From NCBI RefSeq assembly GCF_007830615.1, contig NZ_VLLI01000007.1, positions 1-64,000 on the forward strand: a stretch of DNA of 64,000 bases, in the 5' to 3' direction. Positions 25,664 through 34,960 of the stretch are shown here, one piece after another; position 1 is the first letter of the stretch; each line of letters opens with the position of its first letter. Below the pieces are notes generated by a model. The model searched no databases, was not told where the DNA came from, and saw only the letters and a list, made by a program, of their open reading frames with translations. This DNA comes from Mucilaginibacter frigoritolerans (GTDB taxonomy: Bacteria; Bacteroidota; Bacteroidia; Sphingobacteriales; Sphingobacteriaceae). The position numbers and the translations under genes are program-made.

Positions 25664-27181
25664 ATGGAACGCAGGAAAATAGAGATAATGGACACCACTC
25701 TTCGCGATGGCGAACAAACATCGGGTGTGTCATTTTCTATCTCGGAAAAACTAACTATCACCCAATTATTATTGGAAGAACTTCATGTAGACCGGGTTGA
25801 AATTGCTTCGGCACGGGTATCAGAAGGCGAATTCCAGGCGGTTAAAAGCATTTTAATTTGGGCCGAAGAAAACGGATATTCCAACCGCATTGAAGTATTA
25901 TCATTTGTGGATAATGGGGTATCAATTGATTGGATGGTAAACTCAAAAGTTAAAGTTCAAAACCTGCTAACCAAGGGTTCGTTAAATCATTTAACACATC
26001 AGCTTAAAAAAACACCCGAACAACATTTCGCAGAAATAAAACATGTTATTGACCTTGCGCAAAGTAAGGGCATAGCAACTAACGTTTATCTGGAAGATTG
26101 GAGCAATGGTATGCGCAACTCCCCTGAGTATGTATACCAAATGCTGGATTTCTTAACGACACAGCCCGTAAAAAGGATCTTACTACCCGATACACTGGGT
26201 ATATTAACTCCTGTTGAAACTGCCAAGTTCTTAAATGAGCTGATCGCTAAATATCCGGGCGTTCATTTTGATTTTCATGCACACAATGATTACGATTTAG
26301 GTACTGCTAACGTACTTGAGGCTGTAAAAGCCGGAGTAAGCGGGTTACACTTAACTGTAAATGGAATGGGCGAAAGGGCGGGAAATGCAGCCATGGCCAG
26401 CGCCGTTGCTGTGATAAACGATTTTGCCCCTGAAGTTGAGGTTGGCATTAAGGAATCCTCTATTTATTCAGTAAGTAAACTGGTTGAAACCTTTTCGGGG
26501 ATAAGAATCCCATCCAATAAGCCAATTGTTGGTGATAATGTTTTTACCCAAACGGCAGGTATCCATGCCGATGGCGACAATAAAAACAATTTATATTTCA
26601 ATGATCTTCTTCCCGAACGTTTTGGCCGCAAGCGTGAATATGCCCTTGGCAAAACATCAGGCAAAGCCAATATTGAAAAAAACCTACAGGAATTAGGTTT
26701 AAAGTTAAATGATGCGGATCTTAAAAAAGTTACCCAACGTGTTATTGAATTGGGTGATAAAAAAGAAACAGTAACTAAAGAAGACCTACCCTATATTATT
26801 TCAGATGTGCTGGACAGCAGCCTTTATGAAGAAAAAGTTGTGGTTGAATCATACGTATTAATGCACGCAATGGGTCTGCGCCCTTCGGCAACTATTGCAG
26901 TACAGATTGAGGGTGAAAAATTTGAAGAAAATGCTCAGGGCGATGGTCAGTTTGATGCCTTTATGAATGCGCTGAGCATGGTTTACAAAAAGAAGGCAAG
27001 ACACCTGCCCAAACTAATTGACTATGCGGTACGGATTGCACCCGGCAGCAGTTCTGACGCTTTGTGCGAAGCCATTATTACCTGGGAAACCGACAAGCGC
27101 AAATTCATTACCCGTGGGCTTGACTCCGATCAAACCGTTTGCGCAATTAAGGCCACTCAAAAGATGCTGAACATTATTTAA
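25664..27181 (+). CDS. cimA: Citramalate synthase-like enzyme (LeuA superfamily)
   Basis: The protein is 505 residues from the ATG at 25664; a TTG at 25628 would add 12 residues. The catalytic TIM barrel has [15 protein letters not shown] at 11-25, NLLTKGS, NVYLEDWSNG, the metal site HAHNDYDLG and GMGERAGNAA. A C-terminal LeuA-type regulatory domain follows (about 370-505). The stretches VDRVEIASARVSEGE, NVYLEDWSNGMRNSPEYV and LPERFGRKREYALGK closely match what I recall of the Leptospira citramalate synthase, which joins pyruvate and acetyl-CoA. With LeuC, LeuD and LeuB this gives a threonine-independent route to 2-oxobutyrate for isoleucine. A second isopropylmalate synthase remains possible. 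Confidence 0.75.
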   Translation: MERRKIEIMDTTLRDGEQTSGVSFSISEKLTITQLLLEELHVDRVEIASARVSEGEFQAVKSILIWAEENGYSNRIEVLSFVDNGVSIDWMVNSKVKVQNLLTKGSLNHLTHQLKKTPEQHFAEIKHVIDLAQSKGIATNVYLEDWSNGMRNSPEYVYQMLDFLTTQPVKRILLPDTLGILTPVETAKFLNELIAKYPGVHFDFHAHNDYDLGTANVLEAVKAGVSGLHLTVNGMGERAGNAAMASAVAVINDFAPEVEVGIKESSIYSVSKLVETFSGIRIPSNKPIVGDNVFTQTAGIHADGDNKNNLYFNDLLPERFGRKREYALGKTSGKANIEKNLQELGLKLNDADLKKVTQRVIELGDKKETVTKEDLPYIISDVLDSSLYEEKVVVESYVLMHAMGLRPSATIAVQIEGEKFEENAQGDGQFDAFMNALSMVYKKKARHLPKLIDYAVRIAPGSSSDALCEAIITWETDKRKFITRGLDSDQTVCAIKATQKMLNII

Positions 27182-27254
27182 ACGCGTCAGGAAAATATAA
27201 AATCATCTTAAAAACCGATCTTTGTAATTTATTGGCATAGACTGATAAAAAATA

Positions 27255-27279
27255 GCCCCTTGCCTGCCAGGCGAGGGGC
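27255..27279 (+). terminator. Strong GC hairpin between cimA and ilvA
   Basis: GCCCCTTGCCTG and CAGGCGAGGGGC are complementary at every position allowing one G-T pair, so the stem is very stable with a short loop. It is followed by ATAAATC, not a T-run, so it may block or slow read-through, protect an mRNA end or pause polymerase. It lies 16 bases before the ilvA start at 27295. Confidence 0.5.
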
Positions 27280-27294
27280 ATAAATCATTTAAAT

Positions 27295-28536
27295 ATGGCT
27301 GATGTTGTATTGGATTTCGAAGCTGCTTCACGGCGATTAAAAGACATTGTAAAACGCACCCCGCTGGAGTATCATGTGGGCCTCTCTAAAGCTTACGAAT
27401 GTGAGCTTTATTTGAAACGGGAAGATTTACAGGTAGTTCGTTCCTATAAACTTCGCGGTGCTTATAACATGATTAGTCAGCTAAATGCTGATGAGTTAAG
27501 TAGAGGTGTGGTTTGCGCCAGTGCGGGTAACCATGCGCAGGGAGTTGCTTTTTCATGCAATAAAATGGGGATTAAGGGAGTAATCTTTATGCCCGAAATT
27601 ACCCCTAAACAAAAAGTAAGGCAAACAGAAATGTTTGGCAATGGCCATGTGGAAATTATTTTGGTAGGCGATACCTTTGATGATTGCCTTATGGAAGCCC
27701 TTGCCTACACAGAAACTCACCTTATGACCTTTATTCCTCCTTTTGATAACTACCTTATTATTGAAGGTCAGGGAACGGTAGGCGTTGAAATACTGGAAGA
27801 TTTACCCGGCGTGGAAGCTGTAATAATGCCTGTTGGTGGTGGTGGCCTGTCAGCAGGTACAGGAACCTTTTTAAAGCAACACAATCCCAACATATTATTA
27901 ATTGGTGTGGAACCGGATGGTGCACCCAGCATGCTCACAGCATTTGAGCATGGCGGCCCGGTAAGTTTGCTTGATATTAACCGTTTTGTTGATGGTGCGG
28001 CCGTAAAAACGGTAGGTAAGTTAACCTATAACCTTTGCCGTGAGGTACTAAATGACATGCTTACAGTACCCGAAGGAAAAGTATGTACCACTATTTTAAA
28101 ACTGTATAATGAAGATGCCATTGTAGTTGAACCAGCAGGTGCATTATCAGTAGCTGCTTTAGATTTTTGCAAGGATAAAATAAAAGGTAAAAAAGTAGTT
28201 TGTGTAGTTAGCGGTGGCAATAATGATATTGAGCGCATGCAGGAGATTAAAGAAAAATCACTGCTGTATGAAGGCTTAAAACACTATTTCATTATAAAAT
28301 TCCCACAGCGTCCAGGAGCATTAAAGCTGTTTGTAAACAATGTACTTGGCCCCGGCGACGATATCACCCGCTTTGAGTTTATCAAAAAAACCTCCAAAGA
28401 AAGCGGGCCTGCACTGGTCGGCATTGAACTCAAATCAGCCGATGATTATCCGTCCCTGTTAAAACGGATGGAAGAGCATCGTTTCGATGTGATAGAATTA
28501 AACAGGGATCAAACCCTGTTTGAGTTTTTGGTTTAG
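27295..28536 (+). CDS. ilvA: Threonine deaminase (biosynthetic)
   Basis: This PLP enzyme converts threonine to 2-oxobutyrate, the first step to isoleucine. The protein is 413 residues. The PLP lysine is Lys52 in RSYKLRGAYNM. The phosphate-binding glycine loop is GGGGLSAGTG near residue 181. The C-terminal 80 residues form one ACT-like regulatory domain (FPQRPGALKLFVNNVLG), compared with two in the longer E. coli enzyme. A weak -7-like box GATCTTTG at 27217-27224 could give it its own promoter. It is the last gene of the cluster. Confidence 0.95.
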   Translation: MADVVLDFEAASRRLKDIVKRTPLEYHVGLSKAYECELYLKREDLQVVRSYKLRGAYNMISQLNADELSRGVVCASAGNHAQGVAFSCNKMGIKGVIFMPEITPKQKVRQTEMFGNGHVEIILVGDTFDDCLMEALAYTETHLMTFIPPFDNYLIIEGQGTVGVEILEDLPGVEAVIMPVGGGGLSAGTGTFLKQHNPNILLIGVEPDGAPSMLTAFEHGGPVSLLDINRFVDGAAVKTVGKLTYNLCREVLNDMLTVPEGKVCTTILKLYNEDAIVVEPAGALSVAALDFCKDKIKGKKVVCVVSGGNNDIERMQEIKEKSLLYEGLKHYFIIKFPQRPGALKLFVNNVLGPGDDITRFEFIKKTSKESGPALVGIELKSADDYPSLLKRMEEHRFDVIELNRDQTLFEFLV

Positions 28537-28555
28537 ACTCAAAAATCAGCAGCAT

Positions 28556-28591
28556 AAAAAATCCCCGATTGGAAACCAACCGGGGATTTTT
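28556..28591. terminator. Bidirectional intrinsic terminator
   Basis: AATCCCCGATTGG and CCAACCGGGGATT form a 12-of-13-bp stem around an AAA loop, with TTTTT after it on the plus strand and TTTTTT (the AAAAAA at its left) on the minus strand. It lies between the ends of ilvA and atpC and fits termination in both directions. Confidence 0.9.
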
Positions 28592-28611
28592 AATATCAGA
28601 TAGGCCGATAA

Positions 28612-28866
28612 TTATTTGTGCTGAATACCTTCGGCCAAAATAATTACTTTGTTGTTTGATGCTTCAACAACACCGCCCTTAATCAAATAAATGTCTTCTT
28701 TACCAGCACTGCCACCGCGTACAACTACTTTACCATCTTGGAGTGTAGAGATGATAGGCGCGTGGTGATTCAGTATTTCAAAAGATCCCAAAGTACCAGG
28801 AAGCGTTACCGATGTGGCTTCGCCTTCGTATACTGTTTTATCGGGAGTAAGGATTTCTAATGTCAT
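28612..28866 (-). CDS. atpC: ATP synthase F1 epsilon subunit, short form
   Basis: The protein is 84 residues from the ATG at 28866. A frame reaching 28926 would add 20 residues read from the upstream inverted repeat and is disfavoured. Only the N-terminal beta-sandwich domain is present (LEILTPDKTVYEG, LGSFEILNHHAPIISTL, GGVVEASNNKVIILAE). The C-terminal helical hairpin, which can inhibit rotation in E. coli, is missing, as I recall is usual in Bacteroidota. It lies downstream of atpD. Confidence 0.93.
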   Translation of the reverse strand: MTLEILTPDKTVYEGEATSVTLPGTLGSFEILNHHAPIISTLQDGKVVVRGGSAGKEDIYLIKGGVVEASNNKVIILAEGIQHK

Positions 28867-28869
28867 GTT

Positions 28870-28945
28870 TCTTTTAGATGTGAAATCTGAGATCTGAGAC
28901 GTGAGACACAACGGTCCCAATCTCAAATCTCAAATCTCTTGTCTC
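28870..28945. repeat. Inverted repeat between atpD and atpC
   Basis: The left half is GTGAAATCTGAGATCTGAGACG and the right half is CAATCTCAAATCTCAAATCTC, which pair over about 20 of 23 positions. It lies inside the atpD-atpC transcript, so a stem here could set the relative amounts of the two subunits. It shares its word style with the element after ilvC. Confidence 0.6.
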
Positions 28946-28950
28946 TTATC

Positions 28951-30471
<1,521 letters not shown>

Positions 30472-30528
30472 TTAATGTATTTTAAGTGAAATTGGCTGAT
30501 ATGAAACACACCCGCTATTTCAGAGGCG

Positions 30529-30536
30529 CAAAGTTA
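30529..30536 (-). promoter_or_regulatory. atpD: -7 box of the atpD promoter
   Basis: The complement of CAAAGTTA is TAACTTTG, an exact TAnnTTTG match about 70 bases upstream of the atpD start. The -33 position holds only TTTT-like sequence. Confidence 0.5.
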
Positions 30537-30705
30537 AGATTTATAAGCAAATATTAAAATAGCCCTTGAGTTTTTTTTAGGCGATAGTTTACAAGCTCTA
30601 TTTTTAAACACTTAAGCCTGTTTTACCTACAAAGCATACCGTTCAAAAATGAGCGCATAAAGGCTGCAAAATTCTCGTAAAGCAGAAATTAAACATCTAC
30701 ATCTA

Positions 30706-31689
30706 TTAACCAACCCTCAAAACCACTTTCCCTATCAGATCACCACTTTCCATCAAAGCATGTGCATCACTAGCTTTTTCAAGAGGGAAAACAGTGTTAA
30801 TAACAGGTTTTATATTTCCGGTTACCAGTAATGGCCATATGGTATGCTCCAGCTTTTTTGCAATAGCGGATTTAAACGCCACATCCCGCGACCGTAAGGT
30901 AGAGCCTGTAATAGTTAGCCTTTTACTCATCACGGCCGAAAGATCAACCTGAACATTATTGCCAAGCATCATATTGATCATTACCAGTCGGCCATCTTCT
31001 GCTAATGATTTAATATTGGGCTGTACATAATCACCGCCAATCATATCTAAAATCACATCAACCCCTTTACCGTTGGTAATTTCATTAATCACACCAGCAA
31101 AGTTCTCTGTTTTATAATTGATGGCCCGTTCAGCGCCCAAGTTTTCACAAAACCTGCATTTTTCTTCCGATCCGGCGGTTACGTAAACTTTATGCCCCAA
31201 AGCTTTGGCCATTTGTATCGCAGCAACACCAATCCCGCTCGATCCTCCATGAACCAGTAGTGTTTCACTTCTTTTTAGCTGCCCCCGGTCGAAAACATTA
31301 CTCCATACAGTAAAAAATGTTTCGGGCAAGGAAGCGGCCTCTTCAAAACTCAAATTGTCTGGCACAGGCAGGCATTGCCCATGCGGAACGGCGCAGTATT
31401 CGGCATAACCGCCTCCGGTTAGCAGGGCACATACTTTATCACCTACCTTCCAGTGGGAAACATCTTCGCCAATCTGTTCAACAATTCCTGCAATTTCAAG
31501 CCCTGGGATATCGGGCGATGCTCCTTTTGGCGGTGGGTAATTTCCTTTACGCTGATAAACATCGGGCCGGTTAACACCTGTCGCATAAACTTTTACCAGT
31601 ACTTCACCGGTTCCGCATACTGATTTTGGCCTTTCGGCTATTTGCAAAACTTCCGGTCCGCCGGGCTGGGTAATTACAATTGCTTTCAT
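30706..31689 (-). CDS. NAD(P)H:quinone oxidoreductase, zinc-independent MDR family (PIG3-like)
   Basis: The protein is 327 residues of the medium-chain dehydrogenase/reductase superfamily. The N-terminal catalytic domain begins MKAIVITQPGGPEVLQI, with GVNRPDVYQRKGNYPPP and PGLEIAGIVEQIG. The cofactor domain has VHGGSSGIGVAAIQMAKALG. Zinc ligands of alcohol dehydrogenases are not visible, which fits the quinone oxidoreductase/PIG3 group reducing quinones with NADPH. It is divergent from the Crp/Fnr-type regulator gene, with an FNR-like palindrome in the shared gap. Confidence 0.9.
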   Translation of the reverse strand: MKAIVITQPGGPEVLQIAERPKSVCGTGEVLVKVYATGVNRPDVYQRKGNYPPPKGASPDIPGLEIAGIVEQIGEDVSHWKVGDKVCALLTGGGYAEYCAVPHGQCLPVPDNLSFEEAASLPETFFTVWSNVFDRGQLKRSETLLVHGGSSGIGVAAIQMAKALGHKVYVTAGSEEKCRFCENLGAERAINYKTENFAGVINEITNGKGVDVILDMIGGDYVQPNIKSLAEDGRLVMINMMLGNNVQVDLSAVMSKRLTITGSTLRSRDVAFKSAIAKKLEHTIWPLLVTGNIKPVINTVFPLEKASDAHALMESGDLIGKVVLRVG

Positions 31690-31778
31690 TATCGTTTACC
31701 TTTTAACAGTTATTTTATTTCATCAGTTAAGCACTAACAATGATATTATCTTTTTGTATCATAAAAAAGTCTGTTTTT

Positions 31779-31792
31779 TTGATGCAGATCAA
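31779..31792. promoter_or_regulatory. FNR-type operator upstream of the regulator gene
   Basis: TTGATGCAGATCAA is a perfect TTGAT-N4-ATCAA palindrome, the site recognised by FNR-like proteins. It lies in the divergent gap between the oxidoreductase and regulator genes. A weak -7-like box TATTTATC (31815-31822) is centred 33 bases downstream, the same distance as at the second site, which would place the site near -41. Confidence 0.6.
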
Positions 31793-31854
31793 TGTCTACC
31801 ATTTTTTACTCCGATATTTATCACTTAATTAAATGAATCACTGAAATTAATTTA

Positions 31855-32424
31855 ATGTACCAACAGTTAGGTAAATATATTACAGACAGGGTTGCTATAG
31901 ATGATGAGCAGTTACAGGTGGTCTTTTCTCACTTTAAGTCGCTAACATTGAAAAAGAATGAAATGATCAATATTCTAGGTACCCCAGCCCGGAGGATGTA
32001 TTTTGTAAATAAAGGCTGTCTCAGGGTATATTTCGTAAAGGCCAATGGGGCCGAAGTTACCCGCAGGTTTGCTTTTGAAAACACCTTTTCAACTTCCCTT
32101 ACTTCCTTTATAAGCGGCGAACCGCTGACTGAAATAACAAAAGCGATTGAAGCCTCAGAACTGCTATATATAACACGCGACGATTTTTATGGCTTATTGG
32201 ATGTTATGCCAGCCTGGGGAAAATTCTATCGCAATTACCTGGAGTTTGCCTATGTAACTAACACCAAACGTTTACAAAGTTTTGCTACGCATGATGCAGC
32301 CGAACGGTATAAACAATTATTAAAAGAAAGTCCGCATATGGTACTGCGTTTATCCAATAAAATGGTGGCAAATTATCTCAACATCTCGCAGGAGGCATTA
32401 AGCAGATTAAAATCAAAAATCTGA
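31855..32424 (+). CDS. Crp/Fnr-family transcriptional regulator
   Basis: The protein is 189 residues: a cyclic-nucleotide-binding-type sensor domain (about 20-115) and a short C-terminal winged helix-turn-helix (about 150-189). The recognition helix region LNISQEALSRLKSKI carries Glu180, Ser183 and Arg184 in the E-x-x-S-R pattern that FNR uses to read TTGAT half-sites. The N-terminal cysteines that hold the FNR iron-sulfur cluster are absent; the only cysteine is Cys55, so oxygen sensing by that mechanism is unlikely and the signal is unknown. FNR-like palindromes lie on both sides of the gene, suggesting autoregulation and control of neighbours. Confidence 0.88.
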   Translation: MYQQLGKYITDRVAIDDEQLQVVFSHFKSLTLKKNEMINILGTPARRMYFVNKGCLRVYFVKANGAEVTRRFAFENTFSTSLTSFISGEPLTEITKAIEASELLYITRDDFYGLLDVMPAWGKFYRNYLEFAYVTNTKRLQSFATHDAAERYKQLLKESPHMVLRLSNKMVANYLNISQEALSRLKSKI

Positions 32425-32429
32425 TTTTA

Positions 32430-32443
32430 ATGATCCAGATCAA
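32430..32443. promoter_or_regulatory. FNR-type operator upstream of the amidohydrolase gene
   Basis: ATGATCCAGATCAA differs from TTGAT-N4-ATCAA at one base. With its neighbours it shares CAGATCAATGT with the first site. A -7-like box GATCTTTG at 32466-32473 is centred 33 bases downstream, which puts the operator near -41, the classic activating position for Crp/Fnr proteins. Confidence 0.6.
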
Positions 32444-32496
32444 TGTTTTTCAATCTAAACAGGCTGATCTTTGTTACTCACTAAATAAAAACATTT

Positions 32497-33480
32497 ATGC
32501 GCGTAGTAACTCTTGAAGAACACATAACCTTTCCTGAACTTGTTAATCAGATCCCCCAGGAAGCACATGACAAACATTATTTAGACAAATCGCCAATGAT
32601 ACAAAAGCTTGCTGCAAAGCTGGCAGATATTACTGGTGAGCGACTACAATCAATGGATGAAAACGGCATTACCACACAGGTACTATCAGTAGCCGGTGCA
32701 GGTGCTGATCTGCTGGATGCCAGCTATGGTCCGGCATTCGCTAAAAAATATAACGATGCTATAGCCGAGCGGATAGCTAATCATACAGACAGATTTAAAG
32801 CATTCGCCCATCTTCCTACCACCAATCCCGAGGCTGCTGCTGATGAATTGGAACGAACTGTAAAAACCTACAACTTTCGCGGTGCACTTATTAATGGACT
32901 TACCAATGACGAGTTTTTGGATGATGCCAAGTATGCGCCTATTTTTGAGCGGGCAGAACAGCTTGACGTCCCTATTTACCTGCATCCCGGTTTACCGCCC
33001 AAAGCAGTTTTTGATGCATACTACAGTAACTTGCCTAAACAGGCAGGTGCCTTTTTATCTATAGCAGGCTGGGGATGGCACTCAGAAACAGCACTTCATA
33101 CTTTACGGCTCATTGTATCGGGTACTTTGGATAAATATCCTAAATTGAAACTGATCATCGGCCATATGGGTGAGATGCTGCCTATGATGATGGTTCGTAG
33201 CGATAAAATGTTTGGCATTGACCAGGGTGGCATTAACCAGCGTTCTATTATACAAACCCTACACGACCAGGTACACATTACCACCAGCGGATTATTCAGC
33301 CTGCCGCCTTTGCAAGTAGCTATTGATACCTTTGGCATTGATAATATTATGTTTTCTATAGATTATCCTTTCAGCTCAAATGAAGTGGGTAGAACATATC
33401 TGGACAGTATGCAACTTTCAAACACCGATATGGAGAAAATAACGCATGGCAATGCTGATAAGTTACTGAAGCTAAAATAA
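32497..33480 (+). CDS. Amidohydrolase-family protein (ACMSD / resorcylate decarboxylase-like)
   Basis: The protein is 327 residues of the amidohydrolase-2 family. The N-terminal metal motif is VTLEEH (Glu8, His9 area). A middle histidine lies in YLHPGLPP, LIIGHMGE is near 220-230, and the catalytic Asp is in MFSIDYPFSSNE. This pattern matches metal-dependent non-oxidative decarboxylases of aromatic acids. The substrate cannot be told. It follows the Crp/Fnr-type gene by 72 bases and has its own operator-like site, so it is likely a target of that regulator. Confidence 0.87.
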   Translation: MRVVTLEEHITFPELVNQIPQEAHDKHYLDKSPMIQKLAAKLADITGERLQSMDENGITTQVLSVAGAGADLLDASYGPAFAKKYNDAIAERIANHTDRFKAFAHLPTTNPEAAADELERTVKTYNFRGALINGLTNDEFLDDAKYAPIFERAEQLDVPIYLHPGLPPKAVFDAYYSNLPKQAGAFLSIAGWGWHSETALHTLRLIVSGTLDKYPKLKLIIGHMGEMLPMMMVRSDKMFGIDQGGINQRSIIQTLHDQVHITTSGLFSLPPLQVAIDTFGIDNIMFSIDYPFSSNEVGRTYLDSMQLSNTDMEKITHGNADKLLKLK

Positions 33481-33560
33481 TGATACATGGAAATGTAAAA
33501 AACAAATGAGCTCCTTGAGAAACCACATTAATTGATTTCTTTTACATAAAAAAATAGCTT

Positions 33561-34022
33561 ATGTCATTACAACCAGGCCAGGCCGCTCCGCAGTTTACTT
33601 TATTTTCTTCGGCGTTGAAGGAAGTATCATTATCTGACTTTAAAGGGAAAAAAGTAGTAATCCACTTTTTTCCGATGGCCTTTACCGGCGTTTGTACCAC
33701 CCAGCTTTGCACCATGCGCGATAATTTTGGTTATTATGATGGCTTAAATGCTACCATTTTGGGCATTTCTGTTGATTCGCCTTTTACATTGGCAAAGTTT
33801 AAAGAAGAGAATAATTACCAGTTTGATTTGCTGTCTGATTTCAATAAAGAAGTATCAACCGCTTATGGCGCCATCTATGAAAACTTCGTTTTTGGCTTAA
33901 AAGGCGTATCAAAACGTGCTGCCTTTGTTATTGATGAGGATCAGAAAATCATCTACGCTGAGGTATTGGAAGATGCATCAGGACTACCTGATTTTGCTGC
34001 AATTGCAGAAGTTGTAAAGTAA
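33561..34022 (+). CDS. Peroxiredoxin (AhpC/TSA, AhpE-like)
   Basis: This is a 153-residue thiol peroxidase. The peroxidatic cysteine is Cys45 in PMAFTGVCTTQLC, and Cys50 could act as resolving residue. The start motif PGQAAPQFTLFSS and the later ISVDSPF and AFVIDEDQKIIYAEV segments fit the AhpE/Bcp region of the family. It stands alone between the amidohydrolase gene and tRNA-Arg. Confidence 0.93.
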   Translation: MSLQPGQAAPQFTLFSSALKEVSLSDFKGKKVVIHFFPMAFTGVCTTQLCTMRDNFGYYDGLNATILGISVDSPFTLAKFKEENNYQFDLLSDFNKEVSTAYGAIYENFVFGLKGVSKRAAFVIDEDQKIIYAEVLEDASGLPDFAAIAEVVK

Positions 34023-34058
34023 ATTTTAAAAAAAATTATAACGGATTGAAAAATTTCC

Positions 34059-34066
34059 TATTTTTG
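34059..34066 (+). promoter_or_regulatory. -7 box upstream of tRNA-Arg
   Basis: TATTTTTG matches TAnnTTTG exactly and ends 16 bases before the tRNA 5' end. No clear -33 TTTG is found at the usual spacing. Confidence 0.45.
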
Positions 34067-34082
34067 CAGTCCGTTTAAAAAA

Positions 34083-34156
34083 GCACTTGTAGCTCAATTG
34101 GATAGAGCATCTGACTACGGATCAGAAGGTTAGGGGTTCGACTCCCTTCAAGTGCA
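34083..34156 (+). tRNA. tRNA-Arg (anticodon ACG)
   Basis: A full cloverleaf can be drawn. The acceptor stem is GCACTTG/CAAGTGC with discriminator A at 34156. The D arm is GCTC/GAGC. The anticodon stem TCTGA/TCAGA encloses loop CTACGGA with anticodon ACG at 34117-34119. The T stem AGGGG/CCCTT (one G-T pair) has loop TTCGACT. The CCA end is not encoded. ACG is normally modified to ICG to read CGU, CGC and CGA. Confidence 0.97.
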
Positions 34157-34242
34157 CTGGATCAAGTCAACTGTCCATAGTCACAAACAAAGCACATTAC
34201 TTTGTTTTTTACGACTAAAAGGCCTCTGACTCAAGACTAAAT

Positions 34243-34273
34243 AAGCCTTTCCGTGTAGTACTGAAAGGCTTTT
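34243..34273 (+). terminator. Stem-loop with T-run after tRNA-Arg
   Basis: AAGCCTTTC (34243-34251) and GAAAGGCTT (34263-34271) form a perfect 9-bp stem with an 11-base loop, followed by TTTTAATTT. It probably ends the tRNA transcript, just before adk. Confidence 0.75.
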
Positions 34274-34287
34274 AATTTGATAAAAGC

Positions 34288-34860
34288 ATGCTAAACCTGG
34301 TATTGTTTGGTCCTCCTGGGGCAGGGAAAGGTACTCAATCGCAAAAACTTATTGAAAAGCATGGGTTAATCCATCTTTCAACAGGTGATCTTTTACGCGG
34401 CGAAATTTCGCAAGGCACAGCATTAGGGTTAGAGGCAAAGAAATTGATGGATGAAGGCAAATTAGTCCCTGATGAAGTGGTTATTGGAATGATTAGCCAT
34501 AAACTGGATGCTAACAAAGACGCTAAAGGATTTATTTTTGACGGTTTTCCGCGTACCGTGGCACAAGCCGAGGCATTGGATAAACTATTAGAAACTAAAA
34601 AAGCGCCCATTTTAGGCATGGTAGCTTTGGAGGTTAATGATGATGAACTGGAACATCGTTTATTGCTAAGGGGTAAAGATTCAGGCAGACCAGATGATGC
34701 CAATCCGGAAGTGATCCGTAAAAGAATTAAAGAATACAATGATAAAACCGCGCCGGTGGCCGGGTTCTATAAAAGTCAGCATAAATTTAAAAGCATCAAT
34801 GGTATCGGTTCTATTCATGAGATATTTGATGCCATTAATGATGTTGTAAGTAACTACTAA
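34288..34860 (+). CDS. adk: Adenylate kinase
   Basis: This enzyme interconverts ATP, AMP and ADP. The protein is 190 residues. The P-loop GPPGAGKGT is at 8-16. HLSTGDLLR (AMP-binding), FIFDGFPRTVAQAE and LLLRGKDSGRPDD are conserved. The LID region is short and lacks the four-cysteine zinc site, the short-LID type. It is followed by obg after an inverted-repeat gap. Confidence 0.97.
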   Translation: MLNLVLFGPPGAGKGTQSQKLIEKHGLIHLSTGDLLRGEISQGTALGLEAKKLMDEGKLVPDEVVIGMISHKLDANKDAKGFIFDGFPRTVAQAEALDKLLETKKAPILGMVALEVNDDELEHRLLLRGKDSGRPDDANPEVIRKRIKEYNDKTAPVAGFYKSQHKFKSINGIGSIHEIFDAINDVVSNY

Positions 34861-34861
34861 A

Positions 34862-34957
34862 AATTTCGGATTTCGGACGTTCGATTCCAGGTTTTTCAGC
34901 TAATCTGATTAACCCGGAATTGATCTCATAAATGACTCCGAAATTGAAATTCGAAAT
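34862..34957. repeat. Repetitive quasi-palindrome between adk and obg
   Basis: The left side is AATTTCGGATTTCGGACG and the right side is CTCCGAAATTGAAATTCGAAAT, partially complementary, with a middle containing AATCTGATTAACCCGGAATTG. The words ATTTCGG and CCGAAAT recur. It is the same style of element as the other intergenic inverted repeats. Confidence 0.5.
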
Positions 34958-34960
34958 AAA

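Noticed and set aside
28867..28926. Extra 20 residues at the start of atpC
   Set aside because: The residues are encoded by the inverted repeat and family members begin at the MTLEILTPDK position.
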